Of a stretch of DNA of 29,174 bases, positions 6,945 through 14,755 are shown in pieces. Within the stretch, counting starts at the first letter, position 1; every line of letters starts with the position of its first letter. The stretch comes from Bacteroidota bacterium (GTDB taxonomy: Bacteria; Bacteroidota; Bacteroidia; Bacteroidales; VadinHA17), in contig JAEYZD010000133.1 in the NCBI GenBank assembly GCA_023430725.1, positions 1-29,174 of the forward strand, given 5' to 3'. A program made the position numbers and the translations under genes. Below the pieces are notes generated by a model. It was given only the letters and a program-made list of their open reading frames with translations. It was not told where the DNA came from and did not search any database.

Positions 6945-7969
6945 AGGGATCCCTTAAACATGTTATTGTTGCCGGCGGAGGCGTGGCAGGCATGGAGGCC
7001 GCCGGAGCGCTTGCTGAGATGGGCTACAGGGTCACCCTCGTGGAGAAGGGCGAGGATCCGGGAGGGCATCTGCTTCAGTGGCACGCACTCTTTCCCGATC
7101 GCAGGCCGGCGGATGAGGTCCGGAGCTACCTCAGGAAAAGGATAAACCACCAGAACATAAGTGTCATCACCCGCACAACGGTTGACCGTGTGAAGCATCA
7201 CCCCGGCGGCCTGACCGTGAATCTCTCGGGAGGCACGGAGGAGAAGGCAGACGCGGTGATCGTGGCAACAGGCTTCGACCTGTTCGATGCCCGTCGCAAG
7301 GAGGAGTACGGGTACGGCATCTATGACAATGTGATCACCTCCGCGGAGCTTGAGGGAATGTTCAACAGGGGGCACATCGCCAGGGCAGACGGTAAAGTTC
7401 CGGACAGGATCGGTCTGATACACTGTGTTGGCTCACGCGACGAGAAGGTGAACAACAACCACTGTTCCAAGGTATGCTGCGTTACGGCTGTCAAGCAGGC
7501 GATAGAAATCAGGAAGATGCTCCCGTCATGCGAGATCTTCTGCTTTTACATGGATATGAGGATGTACGGGCCGTATTACGAGGAGCTTTACCGCGAATCG
7601 CAGGAGGTCCATAACGTGAATTTCATTCGGGGAAAGGTTTCGGAGGCATCGGTCAATATAAACAACAGGCTGGTTATCAAGGTTGAGGATACCCTGGCGG
7701 GGAGACCCCTCAGGATGGAGCTCGACATAATGGTACTGATGGTGGGGATGGAGATGGCTGCTGCGGGCTCGAAACTTGCAGATGCATCAGGCTTCAGCCG
7801 CGGCATCAACAGGTTCCTGGAAACCGGGGACCATCATTACGGAAACAATCTGAGCGGAGTGAAAGGGGTATTCTTTGCGGGCACCTGCACTGCGCCGATG
7901 AACATAACGGATACTGTATCGCATGCGAGAGCTGCGGTGGCGGAGACGGTCCGGTACCTTAAGGGATGA
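6941..7969 (+). CDS. Short HdrA/QmoA-like FAD and [4Fe-4S] protein
   Basis: A flavoprotein of 342 residues related to heterodisulfide reductase subunit A. The N-terminal Rossmann motif for FAD is at residues 8-17 (VIVAGGGVAG), followed by the acidic end of strand 2 (TLVEKG). A second flavoprotein motif, 'ADAVIVATGFDLFD', lies near 103-116. The HdrA-specific cluster signature is complete: Cys162 in 'HCVGSRDEK', then Cys175, Cys179 and Cys180 in 'HCSKVCC', with the spacing seen in HdrA and QmoA. The C-terminal 'GVFFAGTCTAPMNITDTVSHARAAVAETV' type segment closes the FAD fold. It lacks the extra N-terminal domain and the C-terminal ferredoxin domain of full HdrA (about 650 residues), so its size is closer to QmoA (about 400). 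Flavin-based bifurcation cannot be concluded. The start overlaps the HdrB-like stop (ATGA), and the stop overlaps the next start in the same way. Confidence 0.85.
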   Translation: MKGSLKHVIVAGGGVAGMEAAGALAEMGYRVTLVEKGEDPGGHLLQWHALFPDRRPADEVRSYLRKRINHQNISVITRTTVDRVKHHPGGLTVNLSGGTEEKADAVIVATGFDLFDARRKEEYGYGIYDNVITSAELEGMFNRGHIARADGKVPDRIGLIHCVGSRDEKVNNNHCSKVCCVTAVKQAIEIRKMLPSCEIFCFYMDMRMYGPYYEELYRESQEVHNVNFIRGKVSEASVNINNRLVIKVEDTLAGRPLRMELDIMVLMVGMEMAAAGSKLADASGFSRGINRFLETGDHHYGNNLSGVKGVFFAGTCTAPMNITDTVSHARAAVAETVRYLKG

Positions 7970-8328
7970 TGAGCGCAGGGAGAGCAAATAAATTCGGTTT
8001 TGCAATTAACAGCAGCAGGCTTATCGACTATGATGCCACTGACAGGAAGGTGAGGGAGTATGTCACTCTCGGGGAGCCGAGTTTTAAGCTCTGTTTTGCC
8101 TGCGGGGGTTGTACGGCAACATGCACTGCCGGTCAGCACACCTCATTCAATCTGAGGCGTATGAACACATATATCAGGAGAGGAGAGATAGAGTCTCTCC
8201 GCGAGGAGGTGACGCGCTGCATGCTTTGCGGCAAGTGTCTTCTTGTATGTCCTCGCGGGGTCAACACCCGCAACGTGGTGGCCGTGGCTGCCGAGGCAAT
8301 CAGAAAACTGGGGCGGAATGAACTCTGA
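7966..8328 (+). CDS. Second HdrC-like dicluster [4Fe-4S] protein
   Basis: A compact 120-residue ferredoxin-like subunit. Two cluster motifs are present: Cys43-x2-Cys46-x2-Cys49-x3-Cys53 ('CFACGGCTATC', without the usual Pro after the last Cys) and Cys85-x2-Cys88-x2-Cys91-x3-Cys95-Pro ('CMLCGKCLLVCP'). The helix between them resembles HdrC. The start overlaps the HdrA-like stop as ATGA, and an in-frame ATG directly after it (7969) is an alternative. The stop overlaps the next start by 11 bp. Because the operon already has one HdrC-like subunit, this second one probably links the FAD subunit to the membrane subunit, but that wiring is inference. Confidence 0.85.
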   Translation: MMSAGRANKFGFAINSSRLIDYDATDRKVREYVTLGEPSFKLCFACGGCTATCTAGQHTSFNLRRMNTYIRRGEIESLREEVTRCMLCGKCLLVCPRGVNTRNVVAVAAEAIRKLGRNEL

Positions 8329-10216
8329 ACTATTCATCACGCCGTTCAACCTTGGGCTGTATTTCATATTGATTTACAGCGTGGTGCGCAGCACGGTCTG
8401 GTTCCGCAACCTGTCACGCTCCGACAAGCTGCGTCTTCAGAGGGGCTTCTTCGGGCGCCCTTTCATGGACAGCCTCAGGGAAATATTCACGGAGAGCCTG
8501 CTGCACCGGAAGATATTCAAAAAGAATCCGCTGCTTGGTTACATGCATATGAGCCTGGCTTTCGGATGGTTTCTGCTTATTGTTTTTGGCACCTTCGAAG
8601 CGGATTTCTTCGGAGAGAAGCATCTTAACCCGCCGTCGCACGCAATATTCTTCCGGTGGTTCAATCCCGATCATGGCGGTGAGGGTTTCGAACGCATCTT
8701 CGGTTTCTGGATGGACCTGCTGCTGGCATTCATCCTGTCAGGGCTTCTGCTTGCTGTGATCAAGCGGTTCACTCCGCGGATGATGGGGATGAAGAAGACC
8801 ACAAGGCATACCTGGACTGACCGGATAGCACTGACAAGTCTCTGGCTGATATTTCCCTCGAGGCTGCTGGCCGAAAGTTTCACCTGTGGCGCTCACGGAA
8901 GCGGCAGCTTTCTGACCGGCAACCTGGGAGCGGCGCTTGCCTCGTTCCTCCCTGCCGCGGAGATAGCACCGGTCTTCTGGTGGCTTTATTCACTGGCGCT
9001 GGGCACATTCTTCCTCCTGCTGCCGGTGTCGAGATATTTTCACATTCCGGTTGAGCTCTTCCTCATCTTCATGCGTAACTCAGGAATCACAACGGGTGAC
9101 AGGCATTCATCCTATACAGAGGTGCAGACACATGCCTGCTCATCGTGCGGCGTGTGCATCGGCGTATGCCAGATGAGCTACGCGGCAGGGATACATGATA
9201 TTCAGTCGGCATACTTCATAAAGGGGCTGCGGAACGACAGGGACATAGCGGCCATCACCGCCAACTGTCTTATGTGCGGCAGGTGCGAGGAGGTTTGCCC
9301 GGTGGGGATCGAGCTCGGTCCCATGAGGCTTATCGAGAGGCGTCAGGGTGAGAGGGAGGATCATAGGCTCCGACTGACCGAAAAGTACACAATCACAAGA
9401 CAAAGAAGCACTCTCGAAAAAGCTCCCACCCAGTCATACGGTTATCTTGAAAGGGAGGAGCCGGGGAAGGCGGAAGTTCTCTTTTTCGCAGGCTGCATGA
9501 CGCATCTCACACCCTCGGTTATTGTTGCCATGAAGAAGATCATGGAGAGTGCCGGAGTGAAATACCGTTTCATGGATGAGCAGGGCGGGGTCTGTTGCGG
9601 GAGGCCACTGATGCTTGCAGGAAGGGACAAGGAAGCGAGGGAGCTGATCAATCATAACTCTGATATAATATGGAAATCAGGTGCACGGATCCTGGTGACA
9701 TCCTGTCCCATCTGCTATAAGGTTTTCCGTGAGAGTTACTATCTCGAGGCAACAGTCATGCATCATTCTGAATTCATCAATCTTCTGATCGAGGAAGGCT
9801 CACTGCGCCTGGGTTACCTTCACCGGAAGGTTGTGTATCACGATCCCTGCGAGCTGGGTCGCGGTTCCGGCATCTATGAAGAGCCGAGGGCGGTGATCAG
9901 CTATGTGGCGGAGCTTCAGCAGGCCACCCAGGAGCGTAGTATGTCTCTTTGCTGTGGTGGCAGCCTGGGTAACCTGACCCTCTCATCGGAGAAGAGAGCC
10001 CTGATAGCTGCAGATGCCGCACGCACACTGACAATAGCCTCTCCGGATGAGCTGATCACTGCTTGCCCGTTATGTAAAAAGACCTTCGCTCAGGCTACAG
10101 AAACGAAGGTAAGCGATATAGCCGAGCTGGTTGCTGCGGCACTTCCTAAACCTGCCGCTATCGCTGCAAAAAGAAGACCGGCGCGGGCTGCAGTCAGGAC
10201 TTCCGGCAACGGTTGA
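8318..10216 (+). CDS. Membrane HdrE-HdrC-HdrD fusion (DsrK/QmoC/TmcB-like)
   Basis: Three redox modules in one chain of 632 residues. Residues about 1-250 form a membrane domain of the HdrE/NarI type with about five helices (near 9-27, 72-92, 128-148, 170-188, 215-240) and histidines suited to heme b binding (His76 in 'GYMHMS', His193 in 'CGAHGSG', His242 in 'RYFHIP'). Residues 274-327 hold two cluster motifs (Cys274/277/280/284 and Cys317/320/323/327-Pro). Residues 393-586 hold two intact CCG domains: Cys393, Cys426-427, Cys463, Cys466, then Cys511, Cys545-546, Cys583, Cys586, as in HdrD. The family couples quinol or menaquinol to cytoplasmic thiol/disulfide or sulfur chemistry. The start at 8318 is chosen because it opens directly on the first membrane helix; the frame extends to 8243 but that would add 25 residues in another gene. 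The Ala/Arg-rich tail (about 609-632) has no visible role. Confidence 0.87.
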   Translation: MNSELFITPFNLGLYFILIYSVVRSTVWFRNLSRSDKLRLQRGFFGRPFMDSLREIFTESLLHRKIFKKNPLLGYMHMSLAFGWFLLIVFGTFEADFFGEKHLNPPSHAIFFRWFNPDHGGEGFERIFGFWMDLLLAFILSGLLLAVIKRFTPRMMGMKKTTRHTWTDRIALTSLWLIFPSRLLAESFTCGAHGSGSFLTGNLGAALASFLPAAEIAPVFWWLYSLALGTFFLLLPVSRYFHIPVELFLIFMRNSGITTGDRHSSYTEVQTHACSSCGVCIGVCQMSYAAGIHDIQSAYFIKGLRNDRDIAAITANCLMCGRCEEVCPVGIELGPMRLIERRQGEREDHRLRLTEKYTITRQRSTLEKAPTQSYGYLEREEPGKAEVLFFAGCMTHLTPSVIVAMKKIMESAGVKYRFMDEQGGVCCGRPLMLAGRDKEARELINHNSDIIWKSGARILVTSCPICYKVFRESYYLEATVMHHSEFINLLIEEGSLRLGYLHRKVVYHDPCELGRGSGIYEEPRAVISYVAELQQATQERSMSLCCGGSLGNLTLSSEKRALIAADAARTLTIASPDELITACPLCKKTFAQATETKVSDIAELVAAALPKPAAIAAKRRPARAAVRTSGNG

Positions 10217-10279
10217 AAACTTTGTCGGGGTATTGTAATTATTTGAACCTTTGACGCTTCGAAATTAAATAAAATCAAT

Positions 10280-10287
10280 TTACTTTG
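10280..10287 (+). promoter_or_regulatory. Weak -7 promoter match before the small lipoprotein gene
   Basis: TTACTTTG matches seven of eight positions of TAnnTTTG in an AT-rich 140-bp gap after the hdr-like operon. A TTTGACG lies upstream near 10250, further away than the usual -33 spacing. It suggests that the lipoprotein gene has its own promoter, but weakly. Confidence 0.3.
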
Positions 10288-10358
10288 CCGACAATAATTT
10301 TCAGATGCACTCTGGAATGATATTTGATGTTTTATCAAAAGAAAAATTTAGTCGGAGA

Positions 10359-10910
10359 ATGAAAAGATTTTTTAACGGGATAACTGTTTTGGCCATCGCA
10401 GTTCTGGTGGGTTTCGCCTCGTGCGGAAATGAAGGCAAAGACAACGGTGCAAATGACAAGGGCAAGGGTGAAGTCGCTGCCAAGGGAGAGGGTGTTGTAT
10501 TGCTGATTGCTGATGCTGACCTCATCGAGGTGGACGGTAATCCCCAGTACAATACTGCCGAGTGGGTGTTCAGGGTCGAGAAGCCGGGGCGCTATGACGT
10601 GTGGCTCTCATCGCTGACACTTGATACAACCCAGCTTCGCTTTGCGGAAAACGTAGTCATCACAGCCGGTGAGACCAAGCTGGCAAAAAAACCGAGCGGT
10701 GATCAGATAGTCACTGAGGACGAGAGCGTGAAAGAGCCCTGGTTCAGGGCAGACTCTCACATGGGATCAATATTTTTCTCCAAACCCGGCGAGTATCCGG
10801 TGCAGGTAATCAGCGACAGGGTTGAGGCTCACGGCAATGACCTCTCGCAGCTGAGCCTGGATGAACACACCATAATCAACTCGGTGATCCTGAAGCCTAA
10901 GGTCAATTAA
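10359..10910 (+). CDS. Small exported lipoprotein of unknown function, beta-rich
   Basis: The start at 10359 gives a 183-residue protein with a clean lipoprotein signal (MKRFF, hydrophobic core, lipobox FASC with Cys22). The frame also allows an ATG at 10305, which would place 18 charged residues before the signal and is unlikely. After a Gly/Lys/Asp-rich linker (about 23-43) the mature domain shows alternating strands with 'EWVFRVEKPGRYDVWLSS' near residues 67-84 and 'FSKPGEYPVQVISD', a pattern resembling small carbohydrate-binding or Ig-like sandwiches in which an aromatic-rich strand is followed by PG-Y turns. I do not recognise the family. It lies 142 bp after the hdr-like operon on the same strand, too far to assume co-transcription, and converges on purL. 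Confidence 0.7.
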   Translation: MKRFFNGITVLAIAVLVGFASCGNEGKDNGANDKGKGEVAAKGEGVVLLIADADLIEVDGNPQYNTAEWVFRVEKPGRYDVWLSSLTLDTTQLRFAENVVITAGETKLAKKPSGDQIVTEDESVKEPWFRADSHMGSIFFSKPGEYPVQVISDRVEAHGNDLSQLSLDEHTIINSVILKPKVN

Positions 10911-10921
10911 CAGGCAGGTCT

Positions 10922-10936
10922 GAACGGTGTCCGTTC
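10922..10936. terminator. Hairpin between convergent genes, possible bidirectional terminator
   Basis: GAACGG and CCGTTC pair perfectly around a TGT loop, in the 26-bp gap between the lipoprotein stop and the purL stop codon (10937-10939). The location suits a shared terminator, but neither side has a T-run, so it is not a standard intrinsic terminator. Confidence 0.35.
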
Positions 10937-13900
10937 TCACCTGATGTTATTCTCAATCCACTTTCTTGCGTTGACGAATGCCTGTATCCAGGGCGTAGCA
11001 TCATCGTTGCGCCTGTCTGCAGGGTAATATGCGCACTGCCAGGGCATAAACGCCCGTTCAAGGTGAGGCATCATTGCCAGGTGCCGTCCGTCAGCGGAAC
11101 AGATTCCGGCAACATCATGCATTGAACCGTTGGGATTCGCAGGATAGTGGCTCCTGCTGTACTTCAGTGCAATATTGTATTTTTCCTCAGGGTAAGGCAG
11201 AACGAAGCGTCCTTCGCCGTGGGCTACCCAAATGCCAAGCTCCATCCCTTCGAGACCGCTGAGCATGACCGATTTGCCCTCCGTGATCCTTACTCCCAGG
11301 AAGTCGGACTCGAACTTGTGTGAAGCATTGCGTTCCAGCCTGGGCATTTCCTTATGTTCAGGAACTATAAGCCCCAGTTCCGCCATGAGCTGACAGCCGT
11401 TGCATACACCGAGAGAGAGGGTGTCATCCCTCTTATAGAAATTCTCCAGTGCGGCCTGTGCCTTTGCATTGTACCTGAATGCCCCTGCCCATCCTTTTGC
11501 CGATCCCAGAACATCAGAATTCGAAAAGCCACCCACGAAGACAATCATATTCAGCTCCTCGAGGGTCTCGCGGCCTGAGATAAGGTCGGTCATGTGCACG
11601 TCCTTCACGTCAAACCCTGCCAGCCAGAGAGCATATGCCATCTCCCGGTCGCCGTTGACCCCCTTCTCCCTTATGATGGCGGCTTTGACTCCCGAGTTCT
11701 TTCTGCGGTCCGGGGTGATACCCAGGGCAGCGAATCTTCCGTCAAAGCTTCCAAGTTCAAAGTGTAGTGCCTTTTTGCCGTGGTTCTCAAATCTTTCCTT
11801 TGCCAGTTCAGGCCCTGCCTGTCTGCGGTCAAGAAGGTAAGAGCTTTTGTACCAGAGTGACCGGCAGTGGTCTATGTCGAATTCATAGTGTGATTCACCG
11901 TTCGTCACGAAGAGCTTCCTTTCATTGACCGGATGGCCAACAGGAACGAATCGTATCCCTTTTTCATACAGGAATTCCTCAGTCGCAGCCTCATCTTCAA
12001 CCTGTATTATCACACCCGGGTTCTGACTGAAGAGAAGTTTCACCGTATCCGGTTCGTCAATTTCAGTGAGATTCACCGCAATGCCTCCCTCGCGGTTTGC
12101 AAAGCACATCTCCAGGAGGGTAACTATCATACCACCGGCCGATATATCGTGTCCGGCAATTACTTTTCCGTCCTTAATAAGCAATTGCAAGGCTTCAAAG
12201 GCTGTTGCGAAGTATTCAGCGTCAGCCACACCGGGGGCAGCGGTGCCCAGGCTGCCGAGTGTCTGGCAGAAGGCCGAGCCTCCGAGTTCCGGGGGCATGC
12301 CGCTCATGTCTATCCATATTAGTGCGGTGGAAGAGTCATTCCTGATTACCGGACTTGCTATTCGTCTTACATCCTCCACAGCGGCTGCAGCGGTTATGAT
12401 AACAGTACCGGGACTGTAAACCGTTCCGTCCGGGTATTTTTGTGTCATCGAGAGGCTGTCCTTGCCTGTTGGGATGTTTATTCCCAGCGCTACCGCGAAG
12501 TCGCTTGCTGCCTGCACTGCTTCATAGAGGCGTGCATCTTCTCCCGGATTTTTGCAGGGCCACATCCAGTTGGCTGAGAGTGAAACGCTTCTGAGACCGT
12601 CAGGAAGGGGAGCCCATACAATATTCGTAAGAGCCTCAGCTATCGAGAGTACTGATCCTGCTGCGGCGCTGACGAGGCCTGCTGCAGGTGCATGACCGAG
12701 GGCGGTGGCCATGCCGTTCATGCCGCGGTAATCGAGAGTGATGGCCCCGAGGTTGTTCAGGGGCAGCTGCAGTTCGCCGGCGCACTGCTGCATGGCTATC
12801 CTGCCTGTTACAGACCGGTCAACCTTGTTCGTAAGCCAGTCTTTGCATGCCACCTCTTCAAGCTGAAGAACGGCATCCAGATACCTGGCCGGGTCAGAGG
12901 CGTCATAGCTAACCCCGGCCGCCAGGCTCTTCTGCGTGGAGTCGTTCATCACTGTCCGAGGGGGCTTTCCGAAAAAGTCGCTCAACTGAAGGTCAATCGG
13001 CTTTTCGCCGCTGACCGTGTTTCTGAAGGTAAACTGATTGTCACCGGTGACCTCTCCGATTATATAGATGGGAGCTCTTTCGCGCTGAGCCACAGCGGTT
13101 AGTGTGTCTGCATCGTGGCTGCGGATGACAAGTCCCATCCGTTCCTGTGATTCGTTGCCTATTATTTCACGGGCTGAGAGGGTGGGATCGCCAACAGGCA
13201 GTTTGCTGATGTCTATTGTGCCGCCGGTCTCCTCAACCAGTTCAGAGAGGCAGTTGAGGTGGCCTCCGGCACCGTGATCATGAAGGGAGACCACAGGGTT
13301 ACGGTCGCTCTCGGCCATAGCCCTCAGCGCATTGTAGACCCGTTTCTGCATCTCGGGATTGGCGCGCTGAACGGCATTCAGTTCGATGGAGCTGTCATAT
13401 GCACCGGTATCGACTGACGAGACGGCGCCTCCGCCCATGCCTATCCTGTAGTTGTCGCCTCCCAGCAGTACAATCAGGTCTCCCTTTTCCGGGGTGTCTT
13501 TCGTGCTGTCAGACTTTTTCCCAAGACCGATTCCTCCGGCAAGCATAATAACCTTGTCAAATCCGTAGCGCTTCATATCCGTGAAGTGCTCGAAAGTAAG
13601 CACGGAGCCGCAGATGAGAGGCTGCCCGAACTTGTTCCCGAAGTCGCTGGCCCCGTTGGATGCCTTGATGAGTATCTCTTCAGGTGTCTGATATAGCCAT
13701 TTGCGGGGCTCGGAATATTTTTCCCACTCCCGGGGACCGTCTGGCCTGGGGTAGGAGGTCATGTAAACAGCGGTGCCGGCAATTGGCAGTGAACCCTTTC
13801 CCCCAGCTATCCGGTCACGTATCTCACCGCCGGTGCCTGTCGAGGCCCCGTTGAAGGGCTCAACGGTGGTGGGAAAGTTGTGCGTTTCAGCCTTCAGGGT

Positions 13901-14638
13901 CAGGACCGACTGGAAATATCTGACGCCGAACCAGTCAGGCTTGTCCTGCGTTGCAGGGGCAAACTGTTCGGCAACGGGTCCGTCAAGGAAGGCACAGTTA
14001 TCTTTATAGGCAGACACAACGTGGTTGGGATTCTCCTTCGTGGTACGCTTGATAAGCTCAAAGAGGGAGGATTTGCGTTCCACCCCGTCTATTATGAAGG
14101 TGCCGTTGAATATCTTATGGCGGCAGTGTTCGGAGTTCACCTGTGAGAAACCGAATACCTCGCTGTCAGTCAGTTTTCTCCCCAGGCTGCGGCTGAGGTT
14201 TTCAAGATAGGTTATCTCATCGGGGCTGAGGGCAAGGCCCTCCTTACTGTTGTATGCTGCAATGTCATCTATTTCGCGGACAGGCTCAGGTTCATGACGG
14301 ACAGTGAAAATATCCTGGCTGAGACCGTGATAAACCCGCTGGAGCATCGGATCGTGGCCGGGATTTTCACCGGCGGCGGGAAAAAACTCCTCGATTCGGG
14401 AAATACCTGTCACGGCCATGTTCTGGGTTATCTCCACGGCGTTGGTACTCCATGGGGTAATCATCTCCCTCCGTGGGCCGATGAATGTTCCGCTGACACT
14501 GTCAGATTCAATGACTCCTGCATTGCCAAAGAGCCATGATAGTCTGTCAGTATCGGCAGATGAAAGCTTTCTGTCAGCCTCGGCCGCAATAATATTTCCT
14601 GAGGCGGTTCTGAAGAAAAGTACAGTCTTGTTAGTCAT
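10937..14638 (-). CDS. purL: Phosphoribosylformylglycinamidine synthase, long single-chain form
   Basis: The fourth step of de novo purine synthesis: it converts FGAR, glutamine and ATP to FGAM, glutamate, ADP and phosphate in the cytoplasm. At 1233 residues it is the long form, with N-terminal, FGAM-synthetase and glutaminase domains in one chain, as in proteobacteria and Bacteroidota. Visible signatures are 'GFSQVNSEHCRHKIFNG' in the N-terminal part, 'AETHNFPTTVEPFNGASTG' and 'GGEIRDRIAGGKGS' in the synthetase domain, 'HDHGAGGHLNCLSELVEE' in the middle, and the class-I amidotransferase site 'GVCNGCQLMAELG' with nucleophile Cys1079, completed by His1192 and Glu1194 in 'MMPHLERAF'. No frameshift or missing motif is apparent. 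It appears monocistronic: the upstream neighbour ends 117 bp away, with a promoter match in that gap. Confidence 0.97.
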   Translation of the reverse strand: MTNKTVLFFRTASGNIIAAEADRKLSSADTDRLSWLFGNAGVIESDSVSGTFIGPRREMITPWSTNAVEITQNMAVTGISRIEEFFPAAGENPGHDPMLQRVYHGLSQDIFTVRHEPEPVREIDDIAAYNSKEGLALSPDEITYLENLSRSLGRKLTDSEVFGFSQVNSEHCRHKIFNGTFIIDGVERKSSLFELIKRTTKENPNHVVSAYKDNCAFLDGPVAEQFAPATQDKPDWFGVRYFQSVLTLKAETHNFPTTVEPFNGASTGTGGEIRDRIAGGKGSLPIAGTAVYMTSYPRPDGPREWEKYSEPRKWLYQTPEEILIKASNGASDFGNKFGQPLICGSVLTFEHFTDMKRYGFDKVIMLAGGIGLGKKSDSTKDTPEKGDLIVLLGGDNYRIGMGGGAVSSVDTGAYDSSIELNAVQRANPEMQKRVYNALRAMAESDRNPVVSLHDHGAGGHLNCLSELVEETGGTIDISKLPVGDPTLSAREIIGNESQERMGLVIRSHDADTLTAVAQRERAPIYIIGEVTGDNQFTFRNTVSGEKPIDLQLSDFFGKPPRTVMNDSTQKSLAAGVSYDASDPARYLDAVLQLEEVACKDWLTNKVDRSVTGRIAMQQCAGELQLPLNNLGAITLDYRGMNGMATALGHAPAAGLVSAAAGSVLSIAEALTNIVWAPLPDGLRSVSLSANWMWPCKNPGEDARLYEAVQAASDFAVALGINIPTGKDSLSMTQKYPDGTVYSPGTVIITAAAAVEDVRRIASPVIRNDSSTALIWIDMSGMPPELGGSAFCQTLGSLGTAAPGVADAEYFATAFEALQLLIKDGKVIAGHDISAGGMIVTLLEMCFANREGGIAVNLTEIDEPDTVKLLFSQNPGVIIQVEDEAATEEFLYEKGIRFVPVGHPVNERKLFVTNGESHYEFDIDHCRSLWYKSSYLLDRRQAGPELAKERFENHGKKALHFELGSFDGRFAALGITPDRRKNSGVKAAIIREKGVNGDREMAYALWLAGFDVKDVHMTDLISGRETLEELNMIVFVGGFSNSDVLGSAKGWAGAFRYNAKAQAALENFYKRDDTLSLGVCNGCQLMAELGLIVPEHKEMPRLERNASHKFESDFLGVRITEGKSVMLSGLEGMELGIWVAHGEGRFVLPYPEEKYNIALKYSRSHYPANPNGSMHDVAGICSADGRHLAMMPHLERAFMPWQCAYYPADRRNDDATPWIQAFVNARKWIENNIR

Positions 14639-14693
14639 AATATGCTGTTGGAGTGAATGGTAGCAGCAAAGAAGCCGCCGTTCCCGTCAGGCT

Positions 14694-14701
14694 CAAAGAT
14701 A
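14694..14701 (-). promoter_or_regulatory. Bacteroidota -7 element for purL
   Basis: On the minus strand the bases read TATCTTTG, an exact TAnnTTTG match, 55 bp upstream of the purL ATG. The implied leader is about 45-50 nt. No clear -33 element. I see no purine-riboswitch core in the short leader. Confidence 0.4.
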
Positions 14702-14755
14702 ATAAAACAACCGATGAACCTCACCTCTGACGCAAACCTGTGATATGAAGGCGGG

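Noticed and set aside
7837..8139. Minus-strand frame of 100 codons over the HdrA/HdrC junction
   Set aside because: Antisense to overlapping genes with clear cluster motifs and without any domain of its own.
8243..8317. Upstream extension of the membrane HdrD-like fusion
   Set aside because: It would overlap most of the second cluster motif of the previous gene; the start at 8318 begins directly at the membrane domain and gives a short overlap like the others in the operon.
10911..10936. Strong intrinsic terminator between the lipoprotein gene and purL
   Set aside because: The hairpin is perfect but only 6 bp long and lacks a T-tract on both strands, so it is kept only as a low-confidence terminator.
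11469..14210. Several plus-strand frames of 60 to 136 codons inside purL
   Set aside because: All antisense to a complete purL with its active-site motifs; none has a promoter, signal or domain.
14639..14755. Possible purine riboswitch in front of purL
   Set aside because: The predicted leader is only about 50 nt and I find no conserved purine-riboswitch core or paired loops; the exact -7 element is enough to explain the gap.
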